64,000 nt of DNA from Epiperipatus broadwayi. Its lineage: Eukaryota; Onychophora; Udeonychophora; Euonychophora; Peripatidae. The stretch spans positions 248,001 to 312,000 of the forward strand of contig JAQFVV010000459.1 in the NCBI GenBank assembly GCA_028023455.1, given 5' to 3'. A program made the position numbers and the translations under genes. The notes under the pieces are model-generated. The model was given only the letters and a program-made list of their open reading frames with translations, had not been told where the DNA came from and made no database searches. Every line of letters starts with the position of its first letter. Positions within the stretch are counted from its first letter, which is position 1. Shown in pieces: positions 10,880-23,100 of this stretch.

Positions 10880-12105
10880 TTTCGACAAATGCTTCTCCGA
10901 TCAGAAGTAGTAGTGATTATTGATCATAATAGCCTCGAATTTTTGAATCACAGCTGTTTAATTAAATGGCCTTGTTAGGTGAAGTTTGCTGTTACAAGAA
11001 TTCAATTATACAGTTAGATATTGTAAGGGATCCAAAACATTGTAGCTGATATATTAAGTCGAAATCCATGTTGAGCAGAACAGCAACTTTTAACAGTCGA
11101 TAGCGACTATATTTTAAATATTGATGTAACAATTATTGAAAATATAGAGAACAATTTGTTAAATATAAAACCCTAGATTAAAATCTCCTTAAAATTATGA
11201 GAACATTAAACAAAGAGAAAATTCTGCATAAAACCAATGATCTGAAAAATTATAGATTAGATATTCAGCTTTTAAAATATAAATCAAATAATGACAAATG
11301 TGAGTGGAGGGAAGTAATACCAAAAAGATTTAAAAATCCACTCATTTAATATGTACATTATTCGTATAGGCACTATGGGGCTCATAAAACTGAACAATTA
11401 ATGAAAAATTAGTTTACTAGACTAGAATGTATAAAGTTATTGTGAAAGAAATTCGAAACTCACATACGCTTAAAAACCAAGGCAGTAAACCAAAGTTTGA
11501 TGAGTTCAGTTAATCGCTAGATGGATGATAAATCCAGTAAATTTGAAGATGATGCAGTAAATGTTGAAGTAATTTTATTTCCTGTTAAGGATGCCCCAAA
11601 ATTATGATTTGTCTTTGTTGAAAAATAAAGAACAATATTTAGTATAATCTTCAAAAATGGAGATCATTGGAAGTATATGTTTTAAAAGCAGAAGGATGAC
11701 AAGATCTTCTACAGAGTATAAATAAGCGATATCCTGTTTTTTTTTTTATATTTAGTATAAATTTCTGGCAAATTTCTTTCCAATTAACCAGAAGAGATTA
11801 ATATAGGCAATCAGCAAAAGTGCATTCCCTAAGTGGGAGTTATAGAGTTGTGAGGATAAAAAACGGATTATCTTTTGTCATTGACGGTAATGAAAATTTC
11901 TTTGTCGGTGAACATATTGACAATAATGTATATTCATGTGATAGGAATATTAAGAATTTTAAAACATGTAGGAGTTTATCTATTGAAATTGAATCAAATC
12001 CTGAAGAATATAACTATTCTAGAAAATCTCACTTGATCTGTAATGAGTCTCAAGAGAATGGCTGCCATTGTAGTAGATTTATTGACATTGTGATATTGAT
12101 TTAAA
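10880..12105 (+). pseudogene. Ty3/gypsy pol relic (RNase H to integrase end)
   Basis: Broken translation gives gypsy-type RNase H pieces, IIDHNSLEFLN (near 10910) and NIVADILSRNP (about 11037-11068). These are followed by an integrase zinc-finger-like HYGAHKTEQLMK (near 11370) and a late basic stretch GSYRVVRIKNGLSFVIDG within the open segment 11820-12104. Order and spacing match the 3' half of a gypsy pol gene. It differs clearly from the element at 25.8-36.4 kb and is on the opposite strand, so it is a separate family. No LTRs were found around it. Confidence 0.7.
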
Positions 12106-12479
12106 AATAGTCTGAATTGCATCCTTAATAAACGATTCTATTGTTTGGATAAGTATTAAAGTCATTGAAAGGGCCCTAAGTTATCAAGAGGGCAAGGGAC
12201 AATATTTTTTTTAATAAAAGGTACTATAGAGACAGAGTACAATTGAACAATTTTATACATTTGGATGTAGAGACTGTTAAGTAGATTATGGATTATGAGA
12301 ATAGTAACCTACTTAAGATGGATAAATATAAATTTTGGAGTTGTATGGGAGCCAGAATGTGTACATCAATTGTGAAGTTTAATGTTAAAACTATTTCATT
12401 TTTTTGATATCAAATGATTGTAATCACTTTGATCAATGAGGAAAAAAAATGGGATTAGAGCTATTATTGGTTTGTAATT

Positions 12480-13594
12480 TATTTTTAAAGTGTAAAAATG
12501 GGTGACAACATGATTTCTTCTGTAACTAATCAGCTATTTTTTACAGTAGAAGAAGGTGTAAATTCTTTGTTATATTGTTGAAGTCCATTGAATATATTCC
12601 TTGGCCCAGTTATGAAAGACTGGATTTTTAGTGGATAAATATTCTACTAATGATTCCCGAGTGTTTTTATATTGTTGATTAAGAAACAAAATAGAAGAAA
12701 TGGAAGATTATCACAGAAAGTTTTTTTTTTAATTTTTCCTGAATAAAATATCGTTTTTTGACTATAGTAGTTGGTGAATTATTTTTTTGGCTATAAAATT
12801 TTATGGTAGAGATATAATATTTACAAAGAAAAACAAAACTTCTTTTGAGTCTAATATTAGTGTGTTTATTTTTTTTATAAGGAAATGCATATTTCTGATA
12901 TGATAGCATCTGGGATGAAGGATTTTAGCAGTAATCTGATTATAGTTGATTTTGTATGTTAATTTTCAAGATAACATTAAGTTCAAAATAATATAAAAAG
13001 ATGCAGGAATAAGAAATGAATTAATAATGAAATGTAGGTCAGGAAAATAGAATACTAAATAAATGAGGGAGAATTGATTTTTTAGTATAATAAAAAATGG
13101 AATTTTCAGGGAGAAAAAAACCTTCAGTACTAAATATTTTTTTGTTTAAAAGATATTTAGAAACAAAATCAAAATAGGACATATTAAAATCGCCTATTAA
13201 AATAATTGAGTGGATTAGTATATAATATAATATTAATTTGGTTTACTAAATTATCATATTAATGTTGTTTTCTTCTAAAGTTATAGGGTTACCATACGGA
13301 TTATGCTTATATTTTTATCAAGGTATAAAATTTTAAAATACCGGATGTTTTAATGTTCTACTACTGCAGAAGCAGTGATAGATTTTGACAGTTTAAAAAA
13401 CCCAAATCTCCTCAGATATTGTTGGGAATCCATTTTGATTATGGATATATGTTTTGTTTTTATAAATAATATGATCTAAGAATAAAATTGATTTATCCAA
13501 TTGTTGCTAATTATTTTATCCAATTGTTAATAGCAAATAAGGATTGTGGAGAATTGATCCCTCTCACGTTAATTTTAGTAATGTTAATTAGCAT
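12480..13594 (-). pseudogene. LINE ORF2 relic, endonuclease region
   Basis: Translation from the ATG at 13594 gives INITKINVRGINS, matching the ORF2 start of the LINE at 62052 (LNIGVFNVRGLNS). It continues with FKILYLDKNISII (partner FKILYIDAHILII) and LIGDFNMS near 13170-13190, the apurinic-type endonuclease GDFN motif, identical to the partner at about 62.48 kb. Downstream is frameshifted and AT-rich; the open piece at 12679-12909 falls inside. It is a truncated old copy of the same or a sister LINE family. Reverse transcriptase motifs were not found. Confidence 0.75.
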
Positions 13595-13599
13595 GTAAG

Positions 13600-16329
13600 G
13601 CATTGTCCGTATAAATAGTAGATGTATAATAAAGTTGATTAGTGAATAGGTTTCTGTGAGCATTTTTAGATTTAATGGCAATATAAATGTAATTTAATCT
13701 AAATTGGGAAAAGATAAAGGCTAATAATACAAAATGGGGGAAAGTGCTGTGACTTACTGAATTTTTGATATACTAGTATAGTTTTTTTATAGATGTTTCT
13801 GATAATCTGATCATAGTCTTTCCACTTCAAATGAATACAAAATTTCATGATGTCAAGTTTTCATTTTGTAAATTGAATTCATTTAAATCAGGAAATATTT
13901 CTTTTTGATGAGTCCATTATTGATATGGTACCTTTTTTTTGATCTTCTGGAATGTCTATGAGAATCTTCTCTTACTAAGTAGACTTATTGTTTCTGTGTG
14001 TAATAATCAGTATTATAACGGTCGATGGAACTTCCCTAACCTAATCTACTGTACAAAGCGCCACCAGGCCATTTGAACCTAGAAAATTGATATAGTAGGC
14101 AGATACGCATGGGAGAAGTTACTCTTTTATCGAACCGAAAGCCCCAGTCACTAGTTCAGGGAAAAGATGAGCTTAAAATATCATAATGTATATTCAAATT
14201 TTTAATTCTTAATTTTAAATATTATTAATAAAATATATATAATAAGTTACTGCCAAAATTAATTCAACAAAATATTTTATTGAAACGCACACACACACAT
14301 TACAAGGAAAAATTCTGAAAATTAAATTAACTAGTGAATATATTTGACTTGAATTATACGCACAGATGAAAGCATTTAATTGATTTAATGCAATTTTATA
14401 TTTTACTAACATGAATATGCTACATAGATTACGCATATAACAAACCCGATCCTGTTCAACCTTAGGCCAAAATCTGGCATTTAAACCAACACTAGCTTAT
14501 GGATATACCGATGTGACCAATGCAAAATGAGATTATGCTTACATCTGTAGCATGATATCATTAGAGAAATAATGAATCATGGTGGTAAGGAATGAGCATC
14601 TTTCTCCATGATCATTAATAAATTTCACAAACGGTCAGGAACGATCCATTGTCCAATTGGTGATACAAAAACGAAATTATTTAAATATATATCGAAGAGA
14701 TGCTCTTTAAAAGGAGATAGCGGTCTTTGTTGGATTACTGTCTCGGTCAGAGCATAAGAAAGTCAATGGCCTAAGAAATACGTCTACGACCATTGACAAG
14801 GTGATAGCTACATTTTGGGGCCATACGTTCAGATGGGTATTATGCTCTGTCTGCTAACGCAGTACAAGAGAACGAGTATCCAATGCACCTACCATATTAC
14901 ATTGACATAGAACATCCATACATTTATCCACCAGCACCGATTAACTACAAAACAATTAACCCAAAATTAACACATCTTAAACAAACATAATCTTACGAAT
15001 CTATGCAGCCATTTAGCCCATTTTAAATTATTAATTTAAAAGAAATTACCAGAATGGTAATGATAATACTAGCAAACATATTTAAAAAAATATAACAAAT
15101 AATTTAAGTTTTTAGTCAGATAAAAGATTTTTTTTTAAAATTAAATGACGTTTAAAATTAGTACTTGAAAAAGTTCTTATTATACAATTAATGTTCATAT
15201 TGCCTTTAAGATAAAATCAGTACATTTAGGTATTGTTAATTTACTTATGAATTACTAAACAAGTGTTTTACTGCGGATAATGTCATAGACCAACCAACAA
15301 ATATAACACTATTTCTACTTTAATATTCAATAAAGAATTTAATCTGACTATTTATCTAACCATCAACTAAATTACACATAGCTATGATTCTATGATAACA
15401 CAAAGATAAACATTCACGAAAAATTTAAGCACCTGAGGAATACACAAACTTCTTGGCTAATAAATTTAACAACAAATAATGAATCCCCACCTACTTTGAG
15501 ATATAGTATTAGTGTAGAACTTAGTCTTACCATCAGAACTAAGGAACATAAACTATTCAACTCCATAAAATATCATTTTTATAATGCATACGTAACCAAT
15601 CTAGAAATATATTTCACTCATGGCAAATACTTGGATATAATAAGGGGGAGAGTTCTCAATCCCAATCTACATAGAACATATTATGAATAACTTTCTTTCT
15701 CATAGCTACATTATACATTTCATTCTATACATTGAAAAATAAATATACATAAACAGATATGACACTATTTCTACCAATTCTTTTAGCATACGACATTATC
15801 CGAAATTAACAGAAAGAAAAACAGCCATAACAGTGAATATTTACTAATTATATGAAATAACTGCATGAGACAGACACACATATGTATAAATAAGAGCGTG
15901 TAAATAACTTCAAACTATAATATGCAAATATTATGGTAAAGTAAATCGTAAACTGAAATAATAAAAAAAAAAAATTAGTTTATGACAAGCTATTAGCTAT
16001 TTTAAACTTTTAAATGGAAATAATTATTATCAACGAGGTTTTACTGTTTCTGACACAATATTTCTTTCAGACATTTGCTTTTTGCTTGCTGTATGTGTCT
16101 ATTGTTGTGTAGATATTATCATGATAATTGATTCAAGAAATTACGTAACACATTATTATTTCATTTTTATAATAGTTTCTTGGCAAAGTACTTGACCTTT
16201 GATCATTACCATGGCTAACCTATTCTTGTCTACATCATTATTTCATTCACATGTATGGCATTACATTTAGCACCAAGTAAGTGTTGTTATATATATATTG
16301 ATATGAAGATTTTCACGGGTTGCATATAT
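13600..16329. other. No supportable gene; GC-richer block at 14.44-15.0 kb
   Basis: Mostly AT-rich DNA. The segment 14440-15000 has visibly higher GC content and short protein-like translations (EIAVFVGLLSR near 14720; an open stretch ending YYIDIEHPYIYPPAP near 14930), but no frame holds and no family could be assigned with confidence. It could be an old transposase relic. ORFs at 14215-14436 and 15496-15690 are not believed. Confidence 0.4.
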
Positions 16330-16339
16330 AAAAGACATA

Positions 16340-17900
16340 TTTTGCGGGTTCATCTGTGTTAAAAAGAGACAAGCATTAAATAATATAAAATTGGACAAAT
16401 CAATTATTGTACTTCCAGCTGATAAAGGTAATGCCACAGTTGTTATGGATAGTGACATTTAACATTATAAAATTTGAGATCTGCTTAATGATAAAACTTA
16501 ATAAACTTTCAAAAAGAGATTATATTACATATTTGGAAAAAACAACAAAAGCCATTATTAATAAATCACCTATTGAAACAGAAATAAAAAATAAAATAAT
16601 ACCTCATCAAAAATCATGTGTCTGTCCAAAATTTTATGAACTTTCAAAAATTCACAAACCAGATACCCCCTTTCCTCCAATAGTAAGCGTTGATCTCCAA
16701 CTCATATTTTAGCTAGATATTTATCGGATTTCATTAAACTTACAATCCCATATATTAAATCATATATTAAAAACTCTTTTCATTTTATTTCTGTTTTAAA
16801 AAGTTTAAAAATTAATGCTAATGACATTCTGGTCAGTTTTGATGTCATGTCTTTGTTTACAAACATTCCAATTGATGAAGCTTTAAATATAATTTCACAA
16901 CGTTGCAATTTACCAGACCATATTATTGATTTGATTAAACATTGTCTCTTGAACACATATTTTATATACAATGGACAGCATTACAGACAAGTTTTTGGTA
17001 CTCCTATGGGCTCACCTATCTCAGGAGTAATAGCTGATTTATTCATGGAAAATATAGAAACTCATGCTTTAGAATCATCTTTAAACCCTCTCATTTGACT
17101 CAGATACATAGATGACACTTTGGTCATATGGAAACATGGAAAAAAATAAGTTAGATGAATTTTTCTTACATTTAAATAATATGCATCCTCATATTAAATT
17201 TACAATGAAGACAGAGTCTCGTGGAAAACTCCATTTTCTTGATGTTCTAGTCACCAGAACACCAAATAGTTTATTTTTTTTGATTTACAGAAAGAATACA
17301 CACACGGATAGATATTTACATTTTCATTCTCATCATCACCCAACTCAGATACTTTCTGCACCAAAACTCTTTTAAATAGAGCAATTAACTTTCAGATAAG
17401 TGACATCTGAAAGAAGAAATAACTCATATTAATAGTGTTTATTAGCAAATAGTTATAATTATAAATTTATAAAAAAAGCCTTATTTCAAGCCCAAAATGG
17501 ACAAAATAGAAAACAAAAAGATGATAAATCAGCTATTAGAATTTGTGTTCCATATATAAAAGGAACTACAGACCGTATTGGATGTATATTAAAACACTAA
17601 AATATAGATATAGCATTTTCTACTCATCAAAAGATCAGCAATATAATAACCAAGCCTAAGGGTTTAATCCCTCTTGAATCTCATGGTGTTTATCAAATAT
17701 CATGTGAAGATTGTAAACCTTCTTACATAAGTATGAGTAATCGTCGCATCAGTGTTAGAAAAGATGAGCATGCTAATGCAGATAAACAACACTCGTCATA
17801 TCAACACTCTCTCTCCATACTATAGTTTCAGATCATAAAATTGATTTTCCTAGTACCAGGACCAGATCCATATGTTATAATCTCTACCAGCCACAAATGT
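16340..17900 (+). pseudogene. Penelope-like element, RT plus GIY-YIG endonuclease, decayed
   Basis: Penelope-like retroelements encode a reverse transcriptase related to telomerase fused to a GIY-YIG endonuclease. In order: IIVLPADKGNATVVMDSD (near 16405), CPKFYELSKIHKPDTPFPPIVS (about 16627-16690), SFDVMSLFTNIPIDEAL (first catalytic Asp, near 16840-16885), FGTPMGSPISGVIADLFME (16995-17050) and RYIDDTLVIW (YIDD at 17105-17116). These are followed by LHFLDVLVTR. The GIY-YIG part is GVYQISC (17684) ... SYISMSNRRISVRKDEH. Breaks: a TAA near 16458, a TGA two codons before RYIDD, a frameshift after the YIDD block and further ones near 17350. The GIY-YIG Gly of YIG reads Ser (17730-17732). Inactive; terminal repeats were not identified. 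Confidence 0.92.
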
Positions 17901-17959
17901 AAAAATCTTGTTTTAAAAAATGAAAAAAATTTTGATACCCATGTGTTATGACCATAAGT

Positions 17960-18765
17960 GAATTTTTTTGTATCTTGTTTTATAAACATATAAAATGTGT
18001 TTCTTATGTTATATACGCGAAAATAAAAATGTTTTGCGAGTAAAACCCATGTATTTCAGCCATAAGTTATAAACCTTGATTATAGCAAGGTGCACTTCAT
18101 GTTTCATTCATTTTCTGTACATTATATATGTAATAGAGTTTATAATGTGTAACAAATACTTAGTTATATTTACTAGTTGAGTAGCCCAGATGTATTTGGA
18201 ATTGTTTTTTGCTATATCCTGTTGGCTGGGCATATAAATGTGCCAACAGTAATATAATAAACTACGTGTTAAAATGAGTTCAAACCAGGATGTTAGGAGT
18301 TGAGAGAGAGTTTAATTATTTTCCACTATTTTGCCATGTATAATTGTAATGAGCAAACATATATGATATTGTAGAAACAAATAACTAATCATTTTTTATA
18401 AGAGTCTATTATAGGTGCAGAAAAACAACCAAAAGTCATGCAGCAAGGCAGTTTGAATTCCAATAGATCATATACATACATGTTATGATCAAATATTTTT
18501 TCCTATTATCAGCAGCAGTCAGAAGCAACAAAAAAAATGGCAAAATGAAGACAGTTGAAGAGAGGAGAGAGAGAGAGAGGTGTATATCCTGAATAAAATA
18601 AAAGAAGAAAGAAGCTAGCCTTATTTTCAAACAATTATAAAGGACAATACGTTAAACATAAAATAAAAGGTTTAAATCAAAATATTAAAATATATTTCAC
18701 AGAGACATCTAAAATTGACTATCAAAGAAAAAACAAAAGTGAATTGTGAAGAAACCATAGGAGCA
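17960..18765. other. AT-rich spacer between Penelope relic and coiled-coil ORF
   Basis: The 3' flank of the Penelope relic and an untranslated-like leader before the next ORF. A (GA)n tract lies at about 18553-18580. Nothing else is recognised. Confidence 0.45.
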
Positions 18766-20072
18766 ATGACGCCAGAGCAAAAAAAAAGCAGATCTTGCAA
18801 CTCATGCAAGAAATGATGAAACAAAGTCAAGACCGAGCATAACAAATGATGAAAGATGAAAGAGACCAAGCAGAAAGAGATGCAAAATTTATGGAAATGA
18901 TGAAGGAGTTTAGAAGAGATCTTGATGAATTAAAAAGAAAAAAATCAAATATTGATCTTACTACCACTCAGGACATACAAGCTGATAGTTTCAAAGATGT
19001 ACCTGTTCTCAAGCAAAGAGAGATTATTGATGTAACCAAAGCCCACCAGGAGAGAAAGCCTCATGAAACCAGGTCAGCAGAAATGATCGATTTCATCCAA
19101 GAAATGAGAGAAGACCGAAGATACTGGAAAGAAAGGATGGCCATAATCCAAAATAAAAAAATAAAAGCCATCGAAGATCTGAAACAAGAAATAAGTCAGC
19201 TCAGAAGAAGCATGAAACCGGTAGTAAATGAAGAGACAGAAATCAAATTACCACAAGCCACAAGAGACCTAAAGTCAATCCAGGAACTAGATTACCAGAA
19301 TGACAAAAGGAAAATAAATGCAGAATCACCAGAAATAGTCACCAACACAATTAAGCAAGCAGATTTAGCTAAGGATGAAAAAAGTACTGAGGAAATAATG
19401 ATTTCAAATCTACTGCAAGCCAGTCCATCTCAAAGTGATGATACCAGTTTACCACCTTCTAATGGAGTGGCTGTATCGATGATGAAAAATATCAATAGAA
19501 CAATACATGCTCTTTTGGATGAATCTTCTGAAATCATAATTGATAATTCTGAGTTATATTTTCATAATAATTATAAAGATGTTGTGTGGAAAAGTGATGA
19601 TGATGGATTGATGAAAACATCAAAGTTAAAGTTTACAAATGATGCTGAATGGCCTCCTAATATGAAAATGAAAAAAGTGGACAGATCTTTAGTTGTGTAC
19701 ACTACTGCCCATTTTAATAAAACCCATAATTATTTATTTATGAAATATGACCAGAACAAAATTGATGAGGAGCTGAACTCATTAAGGAGAAATTATAAAC
19801 TTTGTTTTAAAACATGGACATATGTTAAAAAAATTAGTTTCATAAAAGATGGAGAAAAACTTCTCAACTTCCAAAGTAAATATGTTATAATGGATGCCAT
19901 TAGATCGCAGAAAGTCAGAGAAATTCTTTTAAAGCCAGATACTTTTAATAATGAATAATATAATAATCTACCAAAGCACAATATTGTGACTGCTTTCGAT
20001 ATTTTAGTAAGAGATCTAGAAAGACATACCTATAACCCTCATATACCTCCAGATCCAGGAAAATATTATTAA
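18766..20072 (+). pseudogene. Unrecognised coiled-coil protein gene, 370-residue open core
   Basis: The open core is 18846-19958. Residues 1-160 are highly charged (MMKEFRRDLDELKRKK, DFIQEMREDRRYWKERM, KAIEDLKQEISQLRRSMK) and should form coiled coils. Residues 165-215 are polar and probably disordered. Residues 216-370 are less charged and T-rich at DNA level (EWPPNMKMKKVDRS, HNYLFMKYDQNKIDEEL). There is no zinc knuckle, signal peptide or membrane segment. Upstream, an ATG at 18766 opens with MTPEQKK in a frame displaced at a poly-A run (18778-18787), and a TAA lies at 18840-18842 just before the open core. After the stop at 19956-19958 the same frame stays open for about 37 more codons ending PPDPGKYY. 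The copy therefore looks recently damaged at both ends. It could be a retroelement gag/ORF1-like gene, since transposons surround it and the gypsy gag here also starts as a coiled coil, or a host gene. I cannot name a family. Confidence 0.6.
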
Positions 20073-20344
20073 AAAAAAACTAAGAAGCAGCAGTTCATGG
20101 ATATACAACGTTAAAGAAAATGAAAAATAAAAATGGACATTCTCATGTTTTGAATACCTACACCAAATATTTCAATGAATAATATATATATATATATAAT
20201 CAGCCGCAATAAAGTAAAGAAAATGAACGAATGATAGATTTTCATTTCCATGTTTAAAAGGGTTGTTTTTCTCACCAAAAATGATAGTAGACTCGAACTA
20301 AGGTATTTTTTATTGATTTTTTTTGTCATTTTAAGTGGGAAAGA

Positions 20345-20376
20345 ATGAAGCAATCGATGTATCATCGATGCTTCAT
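20345..20376. repeat. Hairpin with 14-bp stem
   Basis: ATGAAGCAATCGATG and CATCGATGCTTCAT pair with one bulged A around a TAT loop. It is 270 bp past the coiled-coil ORF; no function is evident. Confidence 0.75.
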
Positions 20377-20680
20377 GTTTCACCATCTAGACTAACCTCC
20401 TAGGGGTCCGCAATTCAGACCTTGCTATAAATATATGCTATTCACTCACACACTGTATGCCGAATCATTAGAAAGATTAATTTTTGTTTAGTAAAAATGA
20501 AACAGGAGTTTGAGTGATGCGTATATATATATATTATGACTAAAGCAATAATTTTATTGCTATGAAAATACATTTGCTTATATATTTGTAATTATTTTTA
20601 TATCTGTGTGTATTTAATGTAACAACAAAGAAAAATGGGGAAGATTTGAAATACTGAAATTATCTTTATCACTAGTCAGA

Positions 20681-20852
20681 TCGTTGTCTATAATTAAAAA
20701 TTATAAATCTTAATTAAAATCGAAAAACAAATCGTTTATCAGTTGTTGCCAAATGATTTGAATTCAGTTTGTTGCCTTTAATTAAAATTGTCAATCGCAA
20801 TTAAGATCGAAAACAAATCGTTTATCAGTTGTTGTCGAATGATTTAAAATAG
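20681..20852. repeat. 86-bp tandem duplication upstream of a TATA-like box
   Basis: Two units share GTTG, AATTAAAA, AAACAAATCGTTTATCAG and TTGTTG in the same order, offset by 86 bp (20731 versus 20817). The same kind of repeat is found in promoter regions of LTRs. Confidence 0.75.
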
Positions 20853-20973
20853 CTAAAAATGGTATTTCGAGCCTTATCTGTATAAAAACATGTTGCTAAT
20901 TTAATGTTGTTTTTAAAGGGATTATAGAGATAGGGTTGGTATATGAAATTGCATTCTGGGCGGTATTAAAATG

Positions 20974-20986
20974 TTATAAAAGGAAC
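20974..20986 (+). promoter_or_regulatory. TATA-box-like sequence
   Basis: TTATAAAAGGAAC lies downstream of the 86-bp repeat and is followed by a purine/T-rich GAGTT-repeated segment and no ORF. The match to a TATA consensus is good but the genome is AT-rich, so support is weak. Confidence 0.3.
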
Positions 20987-22980
20987 CACAGAACAAAGGA
21001 AATGAGTTTACTTTGAGTTACTTTCAGTTTTAGTTGAGTTCAGAGGAGTTGAGTTTAATTACTTTTAAGAAGCCAACACAAGTTCTGCGTGATGAAGAAT
21101 GAGTAGGGGACTCTTTTCACCTTTTTCTTTTCCTCTCAAGGACTGTCTACCAGCTGTCAAAATTCCAATTGACCGGCCATATGAGATGACTTAGATTTGC
21201 CAACCTGCCTACCACTATGCTAATATCTTAGGTAAAATAATGTAATTTAGAGCTGCCTTAATATGAACATTCACGGGTTGATTTATAATTTGTAGCTGAA
21301 TTAATTCATAGATCTGTTTATGATGTTTTGCTAGTAAACTCTCTCTATATAATCCTTTATTAATACTTATGTAATTCTAAATATACGTTTGCTTTCACGC
21401 TTAATTTATGTTTATATAACTTTATGCGTATCAATTAAATGTATACAATTTATTTTGTTTAATATATATATTATTTTCTCTAATATATCGGTATCAATCA
21501 ATCTCACGACTGTAATTAAATTCATTAGTAAAACTATATCCATTTGTTTATTTAAAATAGAAATCATTCGCCAGGTTGGTTGTATACTTAAAAGTATTTT
21601 ATCGTGGATGCTTATTTTATTTTGTTGTTTAGTAGCCTTTATAAAAGATCGCGACACTTAATATAAAATTCTACCTTTTCTTACCATTGCCTGAAGGGCT
21701 AATTCTTTAGTTAATACGTATATGGGAATCGAATCTTAAATGTAAATTTTATTAGTTTAATGATGTGGAAAAAGCTATTATTTTATTACACTCTGTTGTA
21801 CATTGCAAACTTTGTAAGGACACATCCACAACTTATACACATATAACACAAATACGTAAAATTATATTATCATGCCTTAAAAAATAGATAGCGTATATTT
21901 GCATATCTATACAATCCAATTCTCAAATTTAGTATTTCAAATATATTATTTAGGGATTAAATTAATTAGTAACCTAGTTTAATATTATCACCTGCATCTC
22001 AATATATATAAATCTAAGAAGGACAAAGCATATTTGCGGGGTAATTACGAATAAAACATTAAAATATGCTTTGAGAATATCTCTGCAGCTAGTTCCTATG
22101 ATGTACGAGTTACATATATAAATAGTTATAATTCATAACTAGAATTAAGCAAACTACAATCTTAACTAGATAATGACTGATTATTAGAATATTAATACCC
22201 AAAATTAATCAGTAAAATAATAATATTACCTGAAACAGCTAGTGAGAAAGAAAAATAATAATTCAATTATTTAACATTTATTATAGCGAAGATTTGGAAA
22301 TTATCTATCGATAAGCTAAAATTATATTTATAAATACTTGTGGTGTAAATACATATAATATTAAAATGATAAAATCATAGAATAAATTGAATAGTTTAGG
22401 AATAGGCATAAAAGACCGCAGAAAATTATACATTTAATTTAAAATAGATTATTAGAGTTTTACATTTTAAAAGAGAATTCAATTTTACAATCAGACAAGA
22501 TTTAGCATTTAACAGTCTTCTTTGCATATTTTAGTAAAGGTGTTTGGGAAAGACAGATTTAATAAATAGCTAGCTTTTAAAAGAAAGAATCGAAAGTCAC
22601 AGTTTATAAACAGAGCTCTGAGAGAAAATTTACCATTCAGTTGTTTTCATTGCAGTTAGTCCTGAGCACTTGGGGAGGATAATAAGTTAACACTTTTGGT
22701 GATGATTTAAAGTTAATGGAGTTTTTTCCATGGGCAGCTTTGCTAGTCTATGGCATTATGTTTTAGGCATTATATTTTATCGGACCAAAGTCTTTTCCAT
22801 TCACCACGTGAGGAGAGGGGCGGTGATCGATTGCCAGCCTACCCTGCCATTTTGAAGATAAAAGGACATGGGTCCTGCTTACAAATTACTTAATATATAT
22901 CTGATCGATCCTTGGGACAAAACTTTTAAGTATTTATACTTTTCAAACTCTGGCCACCTGTTTAATTTTTACAAGCTTGT

Positions 22981-23100
22981 CCACATTTGTTTATTTTAGA
23001 AAAATATATTTAATAGTCACAACCAGTAGAAAACCCATTTATTTATTTTAGAAAAACATATTTAATGACAACAACTAATTTAGATTTTGGTTTCTTACTT
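22981..23100. repeat. Tandem duplication of about 55 bp
   Basis: TTTATTTTAGAAAAA(T/C)ATATTTAAT followed by an ACAAC-containing stretch occurs twice in succession. Confidence 0.65.

Larger units (their letters stand above)
20380..22980. other. Gene-free AT-rich stretch with promoter-like and repeat features
   Basis: ORFs at 20111-20386 and 21389-21661 look like AT-rich noise. Contents recognised: an 86-bp tandem duplication with a TATAAAAGG box about 120 bp downstream, and a GC-richer patch near 22800-22855. A solo LTR could lie here, but no TG...CA pair with target duplication was located. Confidence 0.4.

Noticed and set aside
14700-14790. piggyBac-like EIAVFVGLL motif
   Set aside because: Too short, frame closes at once and no catalytic Asp context could be found; kept only as a low-confidence finding.
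21389-21661. 90-codon and overlapping 81-codon ORFs on both strands
   Set aside because: Hydrophobic AT-rich translations on both strands with no start context, motif or homology.
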